Assembly: GCA_015494485.1 (NCBI GenBank)
Contig: WGBF01000314.1
Coordinates: 1-8,735, forward strand
From: a bacterium
Lineage (GTDB): Bacteria; Calditrichota; Calditrichia; RBG-13-44-9; J042
Reading direction: 5' to 3'
Length of the DNA: 8,735 nucleotides
The position numbers and the translations under genes are program-made. The notes under the pieces were generated by a model. The model ran no database searches. It worked only from the letters and a program-made list of their open reading frames with translations, and was not told where the DNA came from. Every line of letters begins with the position of its first letter. Position 1 is the first letter of the stretch. This document shows positions 1 through 6,445 of this stretch, piece by piece.

Positions 1-1893
1 ATATTTATCCATGGAAGCAATGCCGCTGTCGTCCCACGGGCCGCCCATCTCGTAATCGAAACCGAACATCAGGTAGCAGCGGAACACATCAGAGCCGTAT
101 TTTTCCAGATATTCTTCCGGATTTACCACATTCCCCAGGGATTTGGACATTTTTTGCCCATCCGGTCCTTTGATGACCCCCTGATGGCGGAGAGAGGTGA
201 ACGGTTCTTCAAATTGAATGTGGTTGAGGTCGTGAAGCACCATGGTAATGAAGCGGGCATACAACAGGTGCATGGTGGCATGTTCAGCGCCACCTACGTA
301 CATATCCACCGGACACCATTTGTTGACAATGTCTTTGTCAAACGGTGCGGTATCCAGATGGGGGGTAAAATACCGCAAAAAGTACCAGGAAGAATCCACG
401 AACGTATCCATGGTATCCACCTCCCGGGTGGCGGGTCCGCCGCATTTGGGACAGGTGGTGTTTTTGAATCCCTCGTGGTACTGGAGTGGGGATTCCCCGG
501 TGGGGCGGAAATCCACATCGTAGGGCAGTTCCACCGGTAAATCTTCTTCCGGTACGGGTACTTCGCCGCACTTGTCACAGTAGATAATGGGAATGGGTGC
601 ACCCCAGTACCGCTGACGGGAAATCAGCCAATCCCGCAAGCGGTAGGTTACTGTTCCTTTGCCGATGCCTTTTTCTTCCAGCCAGCGAATGATTTTTTGC
701 CGCCCTTCCTGAGAGGGTAGCCCGGTAAATGGACCGGAATTTATCATGGTACCTTCGTCGGTGTAGGCCTCCGTTAACGGGGCATCCGGATCTTCGCCGG
801 GTTTTAAGATGACTTTCCGGATGGGCAATTCGTATTTGGTGGCAAATTCAAAATCGCGTTCGTCATGACCCGGTACGGCCATTACCGCCCCCGTTCCGTA
901 GGAAAGCAGCACGTAATCGGCAATCCAGATGGGGACCTTTTCGCCATTTACCGGGTTGATGGCAAACGCGCCGGTAAACACACCGGTTTTTTCCTTGTTG
1001 GTGGCGGTGCGTTCAATTTCGGTTTCCCGGAGTGTTTTTTCGATGTATTCCTCCACTGCCTGCCGTTGGGCGGGGGTGGTAATTTCTTGCACCAGCGGAT
1101 GCTCCGGCGCCAGCACCATGTAAGTGACCCCAAAGAGTGTATCAGGACGGGTGGTAAATACCTTGATGGTGCGTCCGGAATTGTCTGCCAGGGGGAATTC
1201 AATTTCTGCCCCCTCGGAACGGCCAATCCAGTTACGCTGCATGATTTTGGTTTTTTCCGGCCAGTCCAGCTTGTCCAGATTAGCCAGCAGGCGCTCCGCG
1301 TAGGCCGTAATCTTGAAAAACCACTGGGTTAAATTTTTCCGGATTACCGGGGTGCCGCAGCGTTCGCACACACCGTTATCCACCACCTGTTCGTTGGCCA
1401 GCACCGTGTTACAGGAGGGACACCAGTTGACCGGTGCATTAGCGCGGTACGCCAGTCCGGCCTTGTACAGTTGTAAGAAGACCCACTGGGTCCATTTGTA
1501 GTATTCCGGGCGACTGGTAATTACTTCGTGGTCCCAATCGTACATGGCACCAATGGCCCGGAGCTGGTTGCGGATGTAACGGATGTTTTCTTCGGTAATG
1601 TCGTGGGGATGGCCACCGGTTTTGATGGCAAAATTTTCGGCCGGTAAGCCAAACGAGTCAAAGCCCATGGGTTCAAAGACATTGTGCCCACGCAGGCGCC
1701 GGAACCGCGCCCAGGAATCAGTTGGGCCGTAGTTGAACCAGTGTCCCAGGTGGAGTTTATCGGAGGAGGGGTAGCTGAACATCACCAGGGTGTAGCATTT
1801 GTTCTGATACTTTGAAAAGTCCGTTTTGTACAGTTTGGTTGCTTCCCACTTTTTTTGCCATTTGGCTTCGATTTCTTTGAACGGATAGCCCAT
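1..1893 (-). CDS. leuS: Leucyl-tRNA synthetase, N-terminal 631 residues (3' end beyond window)
   Basis: This class Ia synthetase charges tRNA-Leu with leucine in the cytosol and edits mischarged tRNA. The frame is open without interruption from the ATG at 1893 to the window edge. Visible in order: the HIGH-type motif HLGH (residues 48-51); a zinc ribbon with C158/C161 and C176/C179; the CP1 editing domain with TTRPDTLFG (247-255) and GTGAVMAVPGHDERD (GHDERD at 342-347); a second pair of CxxC knuckles (C439/C442 and C481/C484) followed by DTMDTFVDSSWYFLRY; and KMSKS (581-585) followed by LGNVVNP. The segment just before KMSKS is short (GVIKGPDGQ), so the large leucine-specific insertion of the E. 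coli enzyme is absent, as in Bacillus-type enzymes. Full-length enzymes are about 800-870 residues, so the C-terminal anticodon-binding part is missing only because the window ends. The start is supported by a GGGAG Shine-Dalgarno 9 bases upstream. Confidence 0.97.
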   Translation of the reverse strand, partial: MGYPFKEIEAKWQKKWEATKLYKTDFSKYQNKCYTLVMFSYPSSDKLHLGHWFNYGPTDSWARFRRLRGHNVFEPMGFDSFGLPAENFAIKTGGHPHDITEENIRYIRNQLRAIGAMYDWDHEVITSRPEYYKWTQWVFLQLYKAGLAYRANAPVNWCPSCNTVLANEQVVDNGVCERCGTPVIRKNLTQWFFKITAYAERLLANLDKLDWPEKTKIMQRNWIGRSEGAEIEFPLADNSGRTIKVFTTRPDTLFGVTYMVLAPEHPLVQEITTPAQRQAVEEYIEKTLRETEIERTATNKEKTGVFTGAFAINPVNGEKVPIWIADYVLLSYGTGAVMAVPGHDERDFEFATKYELPIRKVILKPGEDPDAPLTEAYTDEGTMINSGPFTGLPSQEGRQKIIRWLEEKGIGKGTVTYRLRDWLISRQRYWGAPIPIIYCDKCGEVPVPEEDLPVELPYDVDFRPTGESPLQYHEGFKNTTCPKCGGPATREVDTMDTFVDSSWYFLRYFTPHLDTAPFDKDIVNKWCPVDMYVGGAEHATMHLLYARFITMVLHDLNHIQFEEPFTSLRHQGVIKGPDGQKMSKSLGNVVNPEEYLEKYGSDVFRCYLMFGFDYEMGGPWDDSGIASMDKY

Positions 1894-1950
1894 TTGGTAA
1901 TACTCCCTTTTCCCGTTTTTAGCACATGTTTAATTGACCAATTGCGTTAC

Positions 1951-1982
1951 AAATAAACCCACCGGGTAAATTTTCCAGTGGG
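1951..1982 (-). promoter_or_regulatory. Terminator-like hairpin in the leuS leader
   Basis: On the minus strand CCCACTGG pairs with CCGGTGGG (8 pairs, one G-U) around a 9-base loop and is followed by TTTATTT. It lies between the candidate leuS promoter (2033-2061) and the leuS start at 1893. It could be a leader attenuator for leuS or a terminator for transcripts arriving from the epimerase gene. The T-tract is interrupted and short, so an intrinsic terminator would be weak. No leucine-rich leader peptide or T-box sequence accompanies it. Confidence 0.35.
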
Positions 1983-2032
1983 TACGTGTAGTGCAATTGT
2001 CTTTCAATCTGAACCATTAATTTCAAGTAAAA

Positions 2033-2061
2033 AATATACGAAGGGTGTGCAGAATATTCAA
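2033..2061 (-). promoter_or_regulatory. Candidate sigma-70-type promoter for leuS
   Basis: On the minus strand TTGAAT (2056-2061) and TATATT (2033-2038) are separated by exactly 17 bases. They match the -35 and -10 consensus at 4/6 and 5/6. Transcription would begin near 2026, giving a leader of about 130 bases before leuS. The call assumes a canonical housekeeping sigma factor, which is unproven for this organism. Confidence 0.4.
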
Positions 2062-2168
2062 GGTGTTTAGATGATGACGCCGGGCCTGGCCATCGCGGAA
2101 AGAAAGCACCAGGTGGATTTTTATTACCTGAAAATGGAACGAATCTGAAGGTTGGTACAGCCGGTATA

Positions 2169-2218
2169 CGGGATGGCCGTTTCCTTGGTAGAAAATGGAC
2201 CATCCCGGAAGATTTTTT
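2169..2218 (+). terminator. Plus-facing hairpin with T6 tail
   Basis: CGGGATGG (2169-2176) pairs perfectly with CCATCCCG (2200-2207). The interior can extend the stem imperfectly through CCGTTT and AAATGG. Five bases later come six T residues (2213-2218), so the polarity suits termination of plus-strand transcription, yet no recognised plus-strand gene precedes it. In the minus direction it sits about 60 bases after the epimerase stop, without a T-tract. It may instead be a structured RNA element or a protection signal at the 3' end of the epimerase transcript. Confidence 0.35.
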
Positions 2219-2266
2219 ACTTTCTGGAAAGAGTGGAATAGCGAAAGAGGAAATGATGAAAAATAC

Positions 2267-3193
2267 TTATTTCCCGAATTTTTCCCGGAAAAACGCTACC
2301 GTCCGGCGCAGACCTTCTTCCAGAGTTACGGAAGGTTCCCATCCCAGTTCTTTACGGATGCGGCTGTTGTCCAGTACGCTGCGCCGCTGTTCCCCGGGTT
2401 TGGCTTCGCCATGAACTTCTTCAATGTTGGCGCCGGTAAGTTCCCGCAGTAAGCGAAACAGGGTGTTAACGTCGGTTTCCACGCCGGTGCCCACATTGTA
2501 AATGCGATTATCCCCGCCGGTCAGGGCCAGTTCATTGGCTTTGACCACATCGCCTACGTAAGTGTAATCGCGGGTTTGCAGGCCATCGCCGTTAATGATG
2601 GGCTGTTCGCCTTTTAGCATGCGGGTGGTGAAAATGGCCACCACACCGGCTTCCCCGTGGGGATTTTGCCGCGGGCCGTAAACATTGGCATACCGCAGAA
2701 TGGTGTATTTCAGGCCGTAGGTGTGCTGATAAAAATACAGGTATTTTTCCGTGGTAAGTTTGGTAATGCCGTAAGGCGACAGGGGCCGCAGCGGGTGCTC
2801 TTCGTCAGCGGGAAAGTAATCCTGCTCCCCGTAAATAGCACCCCCGGTGGAGGCAAAAATGAACTTTTTAACCCCGTGCTTTACGCTGTTTTCCAGAACG
2901 TTCAGGGAACCCAGTACATTGACGGTGGCATCGTAAATGGGGTCGGCAACGGATTTGCGCACATCCATTTGCGCCGCCTGGTGACTTACTACATCCGGGC
3001 GTTCCTTTTCAAATACTTCTGCCAGTGCTTTGTCCGTAATGTCGATTTCGTAAAATGTGGCAGCCGGGGGAATGTTCTCCCGTTGGCCGGTGACCAGATT
3101 ATCCACAATCACCACTTCGTGACCCAGTTCCAGATAACGGTCCGCAATGTTGGAGCCAATAAATCCCGCACCACCGGTAATCAAAATTTTCAT
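2267..3193 (-). CDS. galE: NAD-dependent sugar-nucleotide epimerase, UDP-glucose 4-epimerase (GalE) type
   Basis: This is an extended short-chain dehydrogenase/reductase of 308 residues, cytosolic, most likely interconverting UDP-glucose and UDP-galactose or a related nucleotide sugar. The NAD-binding Rossmann motif GGAGFIGS is at 7-14, with acidic D31 closing the second strand (VIVDN). The catalytic triad is visible as S115/T116 in FASTGGAIYG and Y141-x3-K145 in SPYGITK. Substrate-side motifs include RYANVYGPRQ (167-176), DGLQTRDYTYVGDVV (203-217) and a C-terminal LGWEP segment (283-287). The start has GGAGG five bases upstream. The gene follows purD by 69 bp on the same strand and may be cotranscribed. 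The length is nearer to short epimerases of about 310 residues than to E. coli GalE (338), and no sugar-pathway gene adjoins, so the exact substrate (UDP-Glc, UDP-GlcNAc or uronate forms) is not fixed by the sequence. Confidence 0.88.
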   Translation of the reverse strand: MKILITGGAGFIGSNIADRYLELGHEVVIVDNLVTGQRENIPPAATFYEIDITDKALAEVFEKERPDVVSHQAAQMDVRKSVADPIYDATVNVLGSLNVLENSVKHGVKKFIFASTGGAIYGEQDYFPADEEHPLRPLSPYGITKLTTEKYLYFYQHTYGLKYTILRYANVYGPRQNPHGEAGVVAIFTTRMLKGEQPIINGDGLQTRDYTYVGDVVKANELALTGGDNRIYNVGTGVETDVNTLFRLLRELTGANIEEVHGEAKPGEQRRSVLDNSRIRKELGWEPSVTLEEGLRRTVAFFREKFGK

Positions 3194-3262
3194 AAATGCC
3201 TCCGTAATGGCTTTTGTTTTTCAACGTATTCGGCCGGAAATGCCCGGACTAAAGGACCAGAC

Positions 3263-4546
3263 TTATTTTGTTGCTTTTAAATAATTTACCGCTCGCCGGG
3301 CAATATCCCGACGGTAGTGCATGTCTTTAAAATGAATATGTTCCACCGCCAGGTAGGCGTTGTTTACTGCTGCTTCCAGTTCCGGTGCCAAAGCGGTAAT
3401 GCCCAGCACCCGGCCGCCAGCAGTGACCAACCGGCCGTTTTCGTTTCGCGTTCCGGCGTGAAAGACCAGCACGTCATCCGGTACCTCATCCAGCCCTTCG
3501 ATAGGATACCCGGTTTGATACGCATCCGGATACCCGCCGGAGGCCAGCACCACACACACACCATATTCCTCTTTTAACTGAAGGCGGTACCGGTTCAGAT
3601 TACCGTTTTCCACGGCCAGCATCATTTCCAGGAGGTCGCTTTCCATCAGCGGCAGTACCACCTGCGTTTCCGGGTCCCCAAACCGGCAGTTGAATTCCAC
3701 CACTTTGGGTCCTTCATCGGTCAGCATCAGACCGCAATACAATACCCCGCGGTATTCAATGCTTTCCTGTTGAAAGGCATGCAACATGGGTTCCACAATT
3801 TCCCTGCGGGCGCGTTCCAGAATATCCGGCGTCACAAACGGGGTGGGGGCGTAACTGCCCATGCCACCGGTATTCTTGCCTTTGTCGTCATCCAGAGCCC
3901 GTTTAAAATCCTGTGCAGGGTGTAAGATGTGGTAATCGTTCCCGTCGGTAATGACAAACAGGCTGGCTTCTTCCCCCTGCATGAATTCTTCAATTACCAC
4001 CTGCTCCCCGGCATTGCGGAACACTTTTTCCACCATCATGCTGCGAAGGGCCTGGTGCGCTTCCTCGTGATTTGCGCACACCACACTGCCTTTGCCGGCT
4101 GCCAGACCATCCGCTTTGACCACCACCGGACCTTCCGGCAATTGACGGAGGTATTTCAGTGCTGCGTCATAATCGGAGAAAGTGCCAAAATGCGCCGTGG
4201 GAATGCCATGTTTTTGCATGAGCTCCTTGGCAAAAATTTTACTGCCTTCAATGCGGGCACCTGCAGCGCCGGGACCAAAAATCGGTAGCCCTTCTGCCCG
4301 AAAGGCATCCGCAATGCCAGCAACCAGCGGCTGCTCCGGTCCCACTACCGTAAAATCGATGTGGTGCGTTCGGACAAATTCAATCAACGCCGGAAAATCA
4401 GTGAGAGGAATGCTGGCGCATTCCGCCTGCTGGCAAATTCCCCCATTGCCGGGAATGGCGTAAATGTTCTTCACTTCGGGATTTTGAGCGATTTTCCACA
4501 CCAGGGCGTGTTCACGACCGCCACTGCCAATGACTAAAACGTTCAT
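3263..4546 (-). CDS. purD: Phosphoribosylamine-glycine ligase (GAR synthetase)
   Basis: An ATP-grasp enzyme that joins glycine to 5-phosphoribosylamine with ATP, the second step of de novo purine synthesis in the cytosol. The 427 residues match the usual monofunctional PurD length. The N-terminal domain begins MNVLVIGSGGREHAL, and GPEQPLVAGIAD lies at 69-80. The ATP-grasp domain shows KADGLAAGKG (144-153), DDDKGKNTGGMGSY (219-232) and EFNCRFGDPE (284-293, metal/ATP site). The C-terminal domain ends with HYRRDIARRAVNYL. The frame stays open for another 156 codons upstream, but that stretch overlaps the divergent porin gene and has no family similarity. The ATG at 4546 has AGGGG five bases upstream and starts exactly at the family's conserved N-terminus. 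It is divergent from the porin gene and upstream of the epimerase. No other pur gene is in the window. Confidence 0.97.
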   Translation of the reverse strand: MNVLVIGSGGREHALVWKIAQNPEVKNIYAIPGNGGICQQAECASIPLTDFPALIEFVRTHHIDFTVVGPEQPLVAGIADAFRAEGLPIFGPGAAGARIEGSKIFAKELMQKHGIPTAHFGTFSDYDAALKYLRQLPEGPVVVKADGLAAGKGSVVCANHEEAHQALRSMMVEKVFRNAGEQVVIEEFMQGEEASLFVITDGNDYHILHPAQDFKRALDDDKGKNTGGMGSYAPTPFVTPDILERARREIVEPMLHAFQQESIEYRGVLYCGLMLTDEGPKVVEFNCRFGDPETQVVLPLMESDLLEMMLAVENGNLNRYRLQLKEEYGVCVVLASGGYPDAYQTGYPIEGLDEVPDDVLVFHAGTRNENGRLVTAGGRVLGITALAPELEAAVNNAYLAVEHIHFKDMHYRRDIARRAVNYLKATK

Positions 4547-4681
4547 GGATTCCCCTGAATTTTTGCAGAAAATTACAACGGGAACGCCCCAAATGGGAAT
4601 CGAAATAATTAATTTTAAATTCGGGTGCAATAGCCAGCCGTAAAAACTACATTTTGAAGTCGATATTGAGGAGGAGTGCCG
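4547..4681. promoter_or_regulatory. Shared divergent control region of purD and the porin gene
   Basis: This 135 bp spacer must contain the promoters for both directions. Its centre (about 4604-4620) is strongly AT-rich and partly symmetric (AATTAATT next to TTTAAA). On the minus strand TTGCAC and TATTTC lie 17 bases apart, but each matches consensus at only 3/6. I could not find a convincing plus-strand -35/-10 pair. No clear PurR- or PHO-box-like operator was recognised. Confidence 0.45.
4550..4567 (-). promoter_or_regulatory. purD translation-initiation block (copy 1 of a repeated 18-mer)
   Basis: On the minus strand this reads TGCAAAAATTCAGGGGAA and contains the Shine-Dalgarno AGGGG, placed three bases before the purD ATG. 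The same block with two changes precedes the DUF255 gene (8534-8551). The Shine-Dalgarno part is expected. The shared TGCAAAAA extension is not explained by ribosome binding alone. Confidence 0.5.
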
Positions 4682-5773
4682 ATGAAATCCACCCGTATCC
4701 TGACAATGGTGGTATTTGCCCTGTTCGTGAACACCCTTTGGGGTGGGGAAGGGGTAACGTTGAAAAATTCCCGTTCCTGGCAATTGAGCGGCCGGTTGCA
4801 GTTTCAGCATGTGTTTAATCCGGATGTGGAACCGGATGCCCGGGTAACCCGCCAGGGATTCCGCATGCGTCGGGGGCGGTTTCAGGTAAAAGCGCAGTTG
4901 AATGATTTTATTGCGGCCCGAATGCAACTTTCGGTTCGGGATGCCCGGGTCCGCATTCTGGACCTGGATGCCACGTTCCGCCTTCTGGGGAACGGGTACC
5001 TCCGCGTGGGCCAATTTAAAGTACCCGTGTGGCGGGAAGAATTACGATCCTCCGGCAAATTGTTGCTGGTGGAACGGAGTCCGGTAGCGGCCTTTTTGCT
5101 GGATTACAACCTTTCCGGACGGCAAATCGGAATGGAGTTTGGCTGGAAAACCGCTAACGGTATCCGGTTCGTGGTGAATGTGTCCAACGGGTCGGGGATG
5201 AATGTTCGGGAAGATGCCGGGCGATCCAAAAGCAATTTTGTGAACAACGGGAAGTTGTTTACCGCCCGCATTACCGTGCCAATTGGAGAGGCTGTGGAAC
5301 TTGGCCTTTCCGGTGCTTTGAATGAAGTGGGCTACCGCACGGACGGTCTCGTGCCCGTGGATACCCGTGATGTGATTATGGCGGTGGCACCGGATGCAAA
5401 TCTCCGCTTACCGGGTAATCTGGAGCTTGAGGGCGGTGTGGTATTGGGCATCGTGGGAAAAAATTTTGTTGGCGCAGCGGAAGACGAATCATTTGTGCTG
5501 GCCGATGTGACCGGGCGGTGGCTGCGTCCGTTCAGTACGCCGGTTGACAATCTGGCCGGGCTGAGTGCGCTGGAAGTTGCCGGGGGTTTTTCCTACGTGG
5601 GGCCTAATCCCTCCAACCAGGAATTTCAAAAGATGCGGGTGTTTCGGTTTGGTCCGGCACTGTATTTCGGAAAGCGTGTTCGCTTGCAAACCAACGCCGA
5701 AATTCAACAACCGGCAGATGACAATCAAGAGACCACATATTTAATCCGCACCCAGTTTACGGTTAATTTCTAA
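4682..5773 (+). CDS. Outer-membrane porin, OprP/OprO (phosphate-selective porin) family
   Basis: A predicted 363-residue beta-barrel channel of the outer membrane. A signal peptide is visible: basic K2 and R5, hydrophobic core about 6-16 (ILTMVVFALFV), and likely cleavage near G21/G22. The mature part has alternating amphipathic strands. The family-typical segment runs from RRGRFQVKAQL (64-73) through LDATFRLLGNGYLRVGQFKVPVWREEL (95-121) and ends near LLVERSP (128-134). The final residue is phenylalanine (FTVNF), the usual barrel-assembly signal. An upstream in-frame GTG at 4676 overlaps the Shine-Dalgarno, whereas the ATG at 4682 has GGAGG seven bases upstream, so the ATG is chosen. It is a single-gene unit with its own terminator, divergent from purD. 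The family is named for phosphate, but members carry other anions or unknown solutes. No phosphate gene lies nearby, so the substrate is unknown. Confidence 0.85.
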   Translation: MKSTRILTMVVFALFVNTLWGGEGVTLKNSRSWQLSGRLQFQHVFNPDVEPDARVTRQGFRMRRGRFQVKAQLNDFIAARMQLSVRDARVRILDLDATFRLLGNGYLRVGQFKVPVWREELRSSGKLLLVERSPVAAFLLDYNLSGRQIGMEFGWKTANGIRFVVNVSNGSGMNVREDAGRSKSNFVNNGKLFTARITVPIGEAVELGLSGALNEVGYRTDGLVPVDTRDVIMAVAPDANLRLPGNLELEGGVVLGIVGKNFVGAAEDESFVLADVTGRWLRPFSTPVDNLAGLSALEVAGGFSYVGPNPSNQEFQKMRVFRFGPALYFGKRVRLQTNAEIQQPADDNQETTYLIRTQFTVNF

Positions 5774-5782
5774 TGCCGATTG

Positions 5783-5809
5783 GCCCGGGGTGTGTGCTCC
5801 GGGCTTTTT
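5783..5809 (+). terminator. Intrinsic terminator of the porin gene
   Basis: GCCCGGGG (5783-5790) pairs with CTCCGGGC (5797-5804), eight pairs with one G-U, around the six-base loop TGTGTG, followed directly by five T residues. It begins 9 bases after the porin stop codon. There is no matching T-tract on the minus side, so it appears one-directional. Confidence 0.9.
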
Positions 5810-5835
5810 GCGGTGATTCCGGTAAGGAATGGCAA

Positions 5836-5863
5836 GGCGGGAAATGCGAAGCTGTTTCCTGCC
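5836..5863 (-). terminator. Possible minus-strand hairpin after the AhpD-like gene
   Basis: On the minus strand GGCAGGAAA pairs with TTTCCCGCC (nine positions, one A-C mismatch) around a ten-base loop, starting 2 bases after the stop codon of the AhpD-like gene. The following TTGCC is not a proper T-tract, so this could be a Rho-associated 3' hairpin or chance. Confidence 0.3.
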
Positions 5864-5865
5864 TG

Positions 5866-6435
5866 TTACTCATATTTGTAGCCGCCCACCTCATCTTCGG
5901 AAAATGCCACCCCCAGTCCGTTGGCAATGCGGTTGACAAAATTAAAGTAGCCGGTAATCATGGCAATGTTCAGGATGTCCGCGTCCGTAAAACCAACATC
6001 GCGCAGGCGGTGGATGTGGGTTTCGGAAATGCTGCCTGGATTGCGGGTCAGGAAATCCGCGTATTCCAGCATGGCGCGTTCCCGGTCGCTTAAGTCTACG
6101 GATCGAAAACCGCGGATGAACGCTTCCAGTTTTTCCCGGTCTTTCCAGTAAAAATTGAGGGCCGCAGCATGGTGCGCCACGCAATATTCACATTCATTGG
6201 CCGCCGAAACCACCACGGCAATCATCTCCCGTTCCGGGCGCCGCAGGCCACCTTTCCGAAACATGAGTGCGATATACAAATCCAGATGGGCCGCCATGGC
6301 TTCCGGATTCAGACTTTGCACGGACATGATGTTGGATACTTTGCCCCGTTGTTTTTGTAAAATGGCGTAAACGTCTTTTAATGTTCCCTCCGCTTCTTCC
6401 GGTGGAATTACGGTTATCCAGCTTACCTTGTTCAT
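5866..6435 (-). CDS. AhpD-like peroxidase-related protein (carboxymuconolactone decarboxylase fold)
   Basis: A 189-residue, probably all-helical protein of the alkylhydroperoxidase AhpD-like family, of the type annotated as peroxidase-related enzyme. The signature is NECEYCVAHH (80-89), with the redox pair C82/C85 and H89, matching the CxxC-x3-H core of AhpD. Acidic residues E68/E70 in RPEREMIAVVVSAA precede it, as expected for the proton-relay region. The C-terminal ADILNIAMITGYFNFVNRIANGLGV (152-176) is typical of the family. No signal peptide is seen, so it is likely cytosolic. GAGGAG lies six bases before the ATG and overlaps the TGA stop of the DUF255 gene, 10 bp upstream, indicating cotranscription and probable translational coupling. 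The natural substrate of this subfamily is not established; a peroxide or thiol-disulfide role is inferred from the motif and its CxxC-bearing neighbour. Confidence 0.88.
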   Translation of the reverse strand: MNKVSWITVIPPEEAEGTLKDVYAILQKQRGKVSNIMSVQSLNPEAMAAHLDLYIALMFRKGGLRRPEREMIAVVVSAANECEYCVAHHAAALNFYWKDREKLEAFIRGFRSVDLSDRERAMLEYADFLTRNPGSISETHIHRLRDVGFTDADILNIAMITGYFNFVNRIANGLGVAFSEDEVGGYKYE

Positions 6436-6445
6436 GAATCGCTCC

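Larger units (their letters stand above)
1894..2266. other. 373 bp spacer between the epimerase gene and leuS
   Basis: This is the longest non-coding stretch in the window. It holds a candidate leuS promoter, a leader hairpin close to leuS and a plus-facing hairpin near the epimerase end, each listed separately. A minus-strand open frame at 1919-2203 (94 codons) has no Shine-Dalgarno, starts inside a hairpin and has a low-complexity Pro/Phe/Ser-rich product, so I do not call it. A 25-codon plus-strand frame (2071-2148) is preceded by AAGGTG but resembles nothing I recognise. No tRNA or T-box consensus was seen on either strand. Confidence 0.6.

Noticed and set aside
154..1501. Several plus-strand open frames opposite leuS, and similar ones opposite the epimerase, purD and DUF255 genes
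   Set aside because: They lie wholly within well-supported genes on the other strand, lack their own initiation signals and show no recognisable family.
1894..2030. T-box riboswitch ahead of leuS
   Set aside because: The leader is short and lacks the conserved T-box sequence (AGGGTGGNACCGCG); the CCGGTGGG seen is just one hairpin arm.
1919..2203. 94-codon minus-strand open frame in the spacer before leuS
   Set aside because: It has no Shine-Dalgarno, its start lies inside a hairpin, it spans the candidate leuS promoter, and its composition is not protein-like. It resembles no family I know.
4676..4681. GTG start for the porin two codons upstream
   Set aside because: That GTG overlaps the GAGGAG ribosome-binding sequence, whereas ATG at 4682 has ideal spacing to it.
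4547..5014. The purD frame stays open for 156 codons upstream of its ATG, through the spacer and into the porin gene
   Set aside because: The extra stretch is antisense to the porin coding sequence, has no PurD-like sequence, and the ATG at 4546 has its own Shine-Dalgarno and the conserved family N-terminus.
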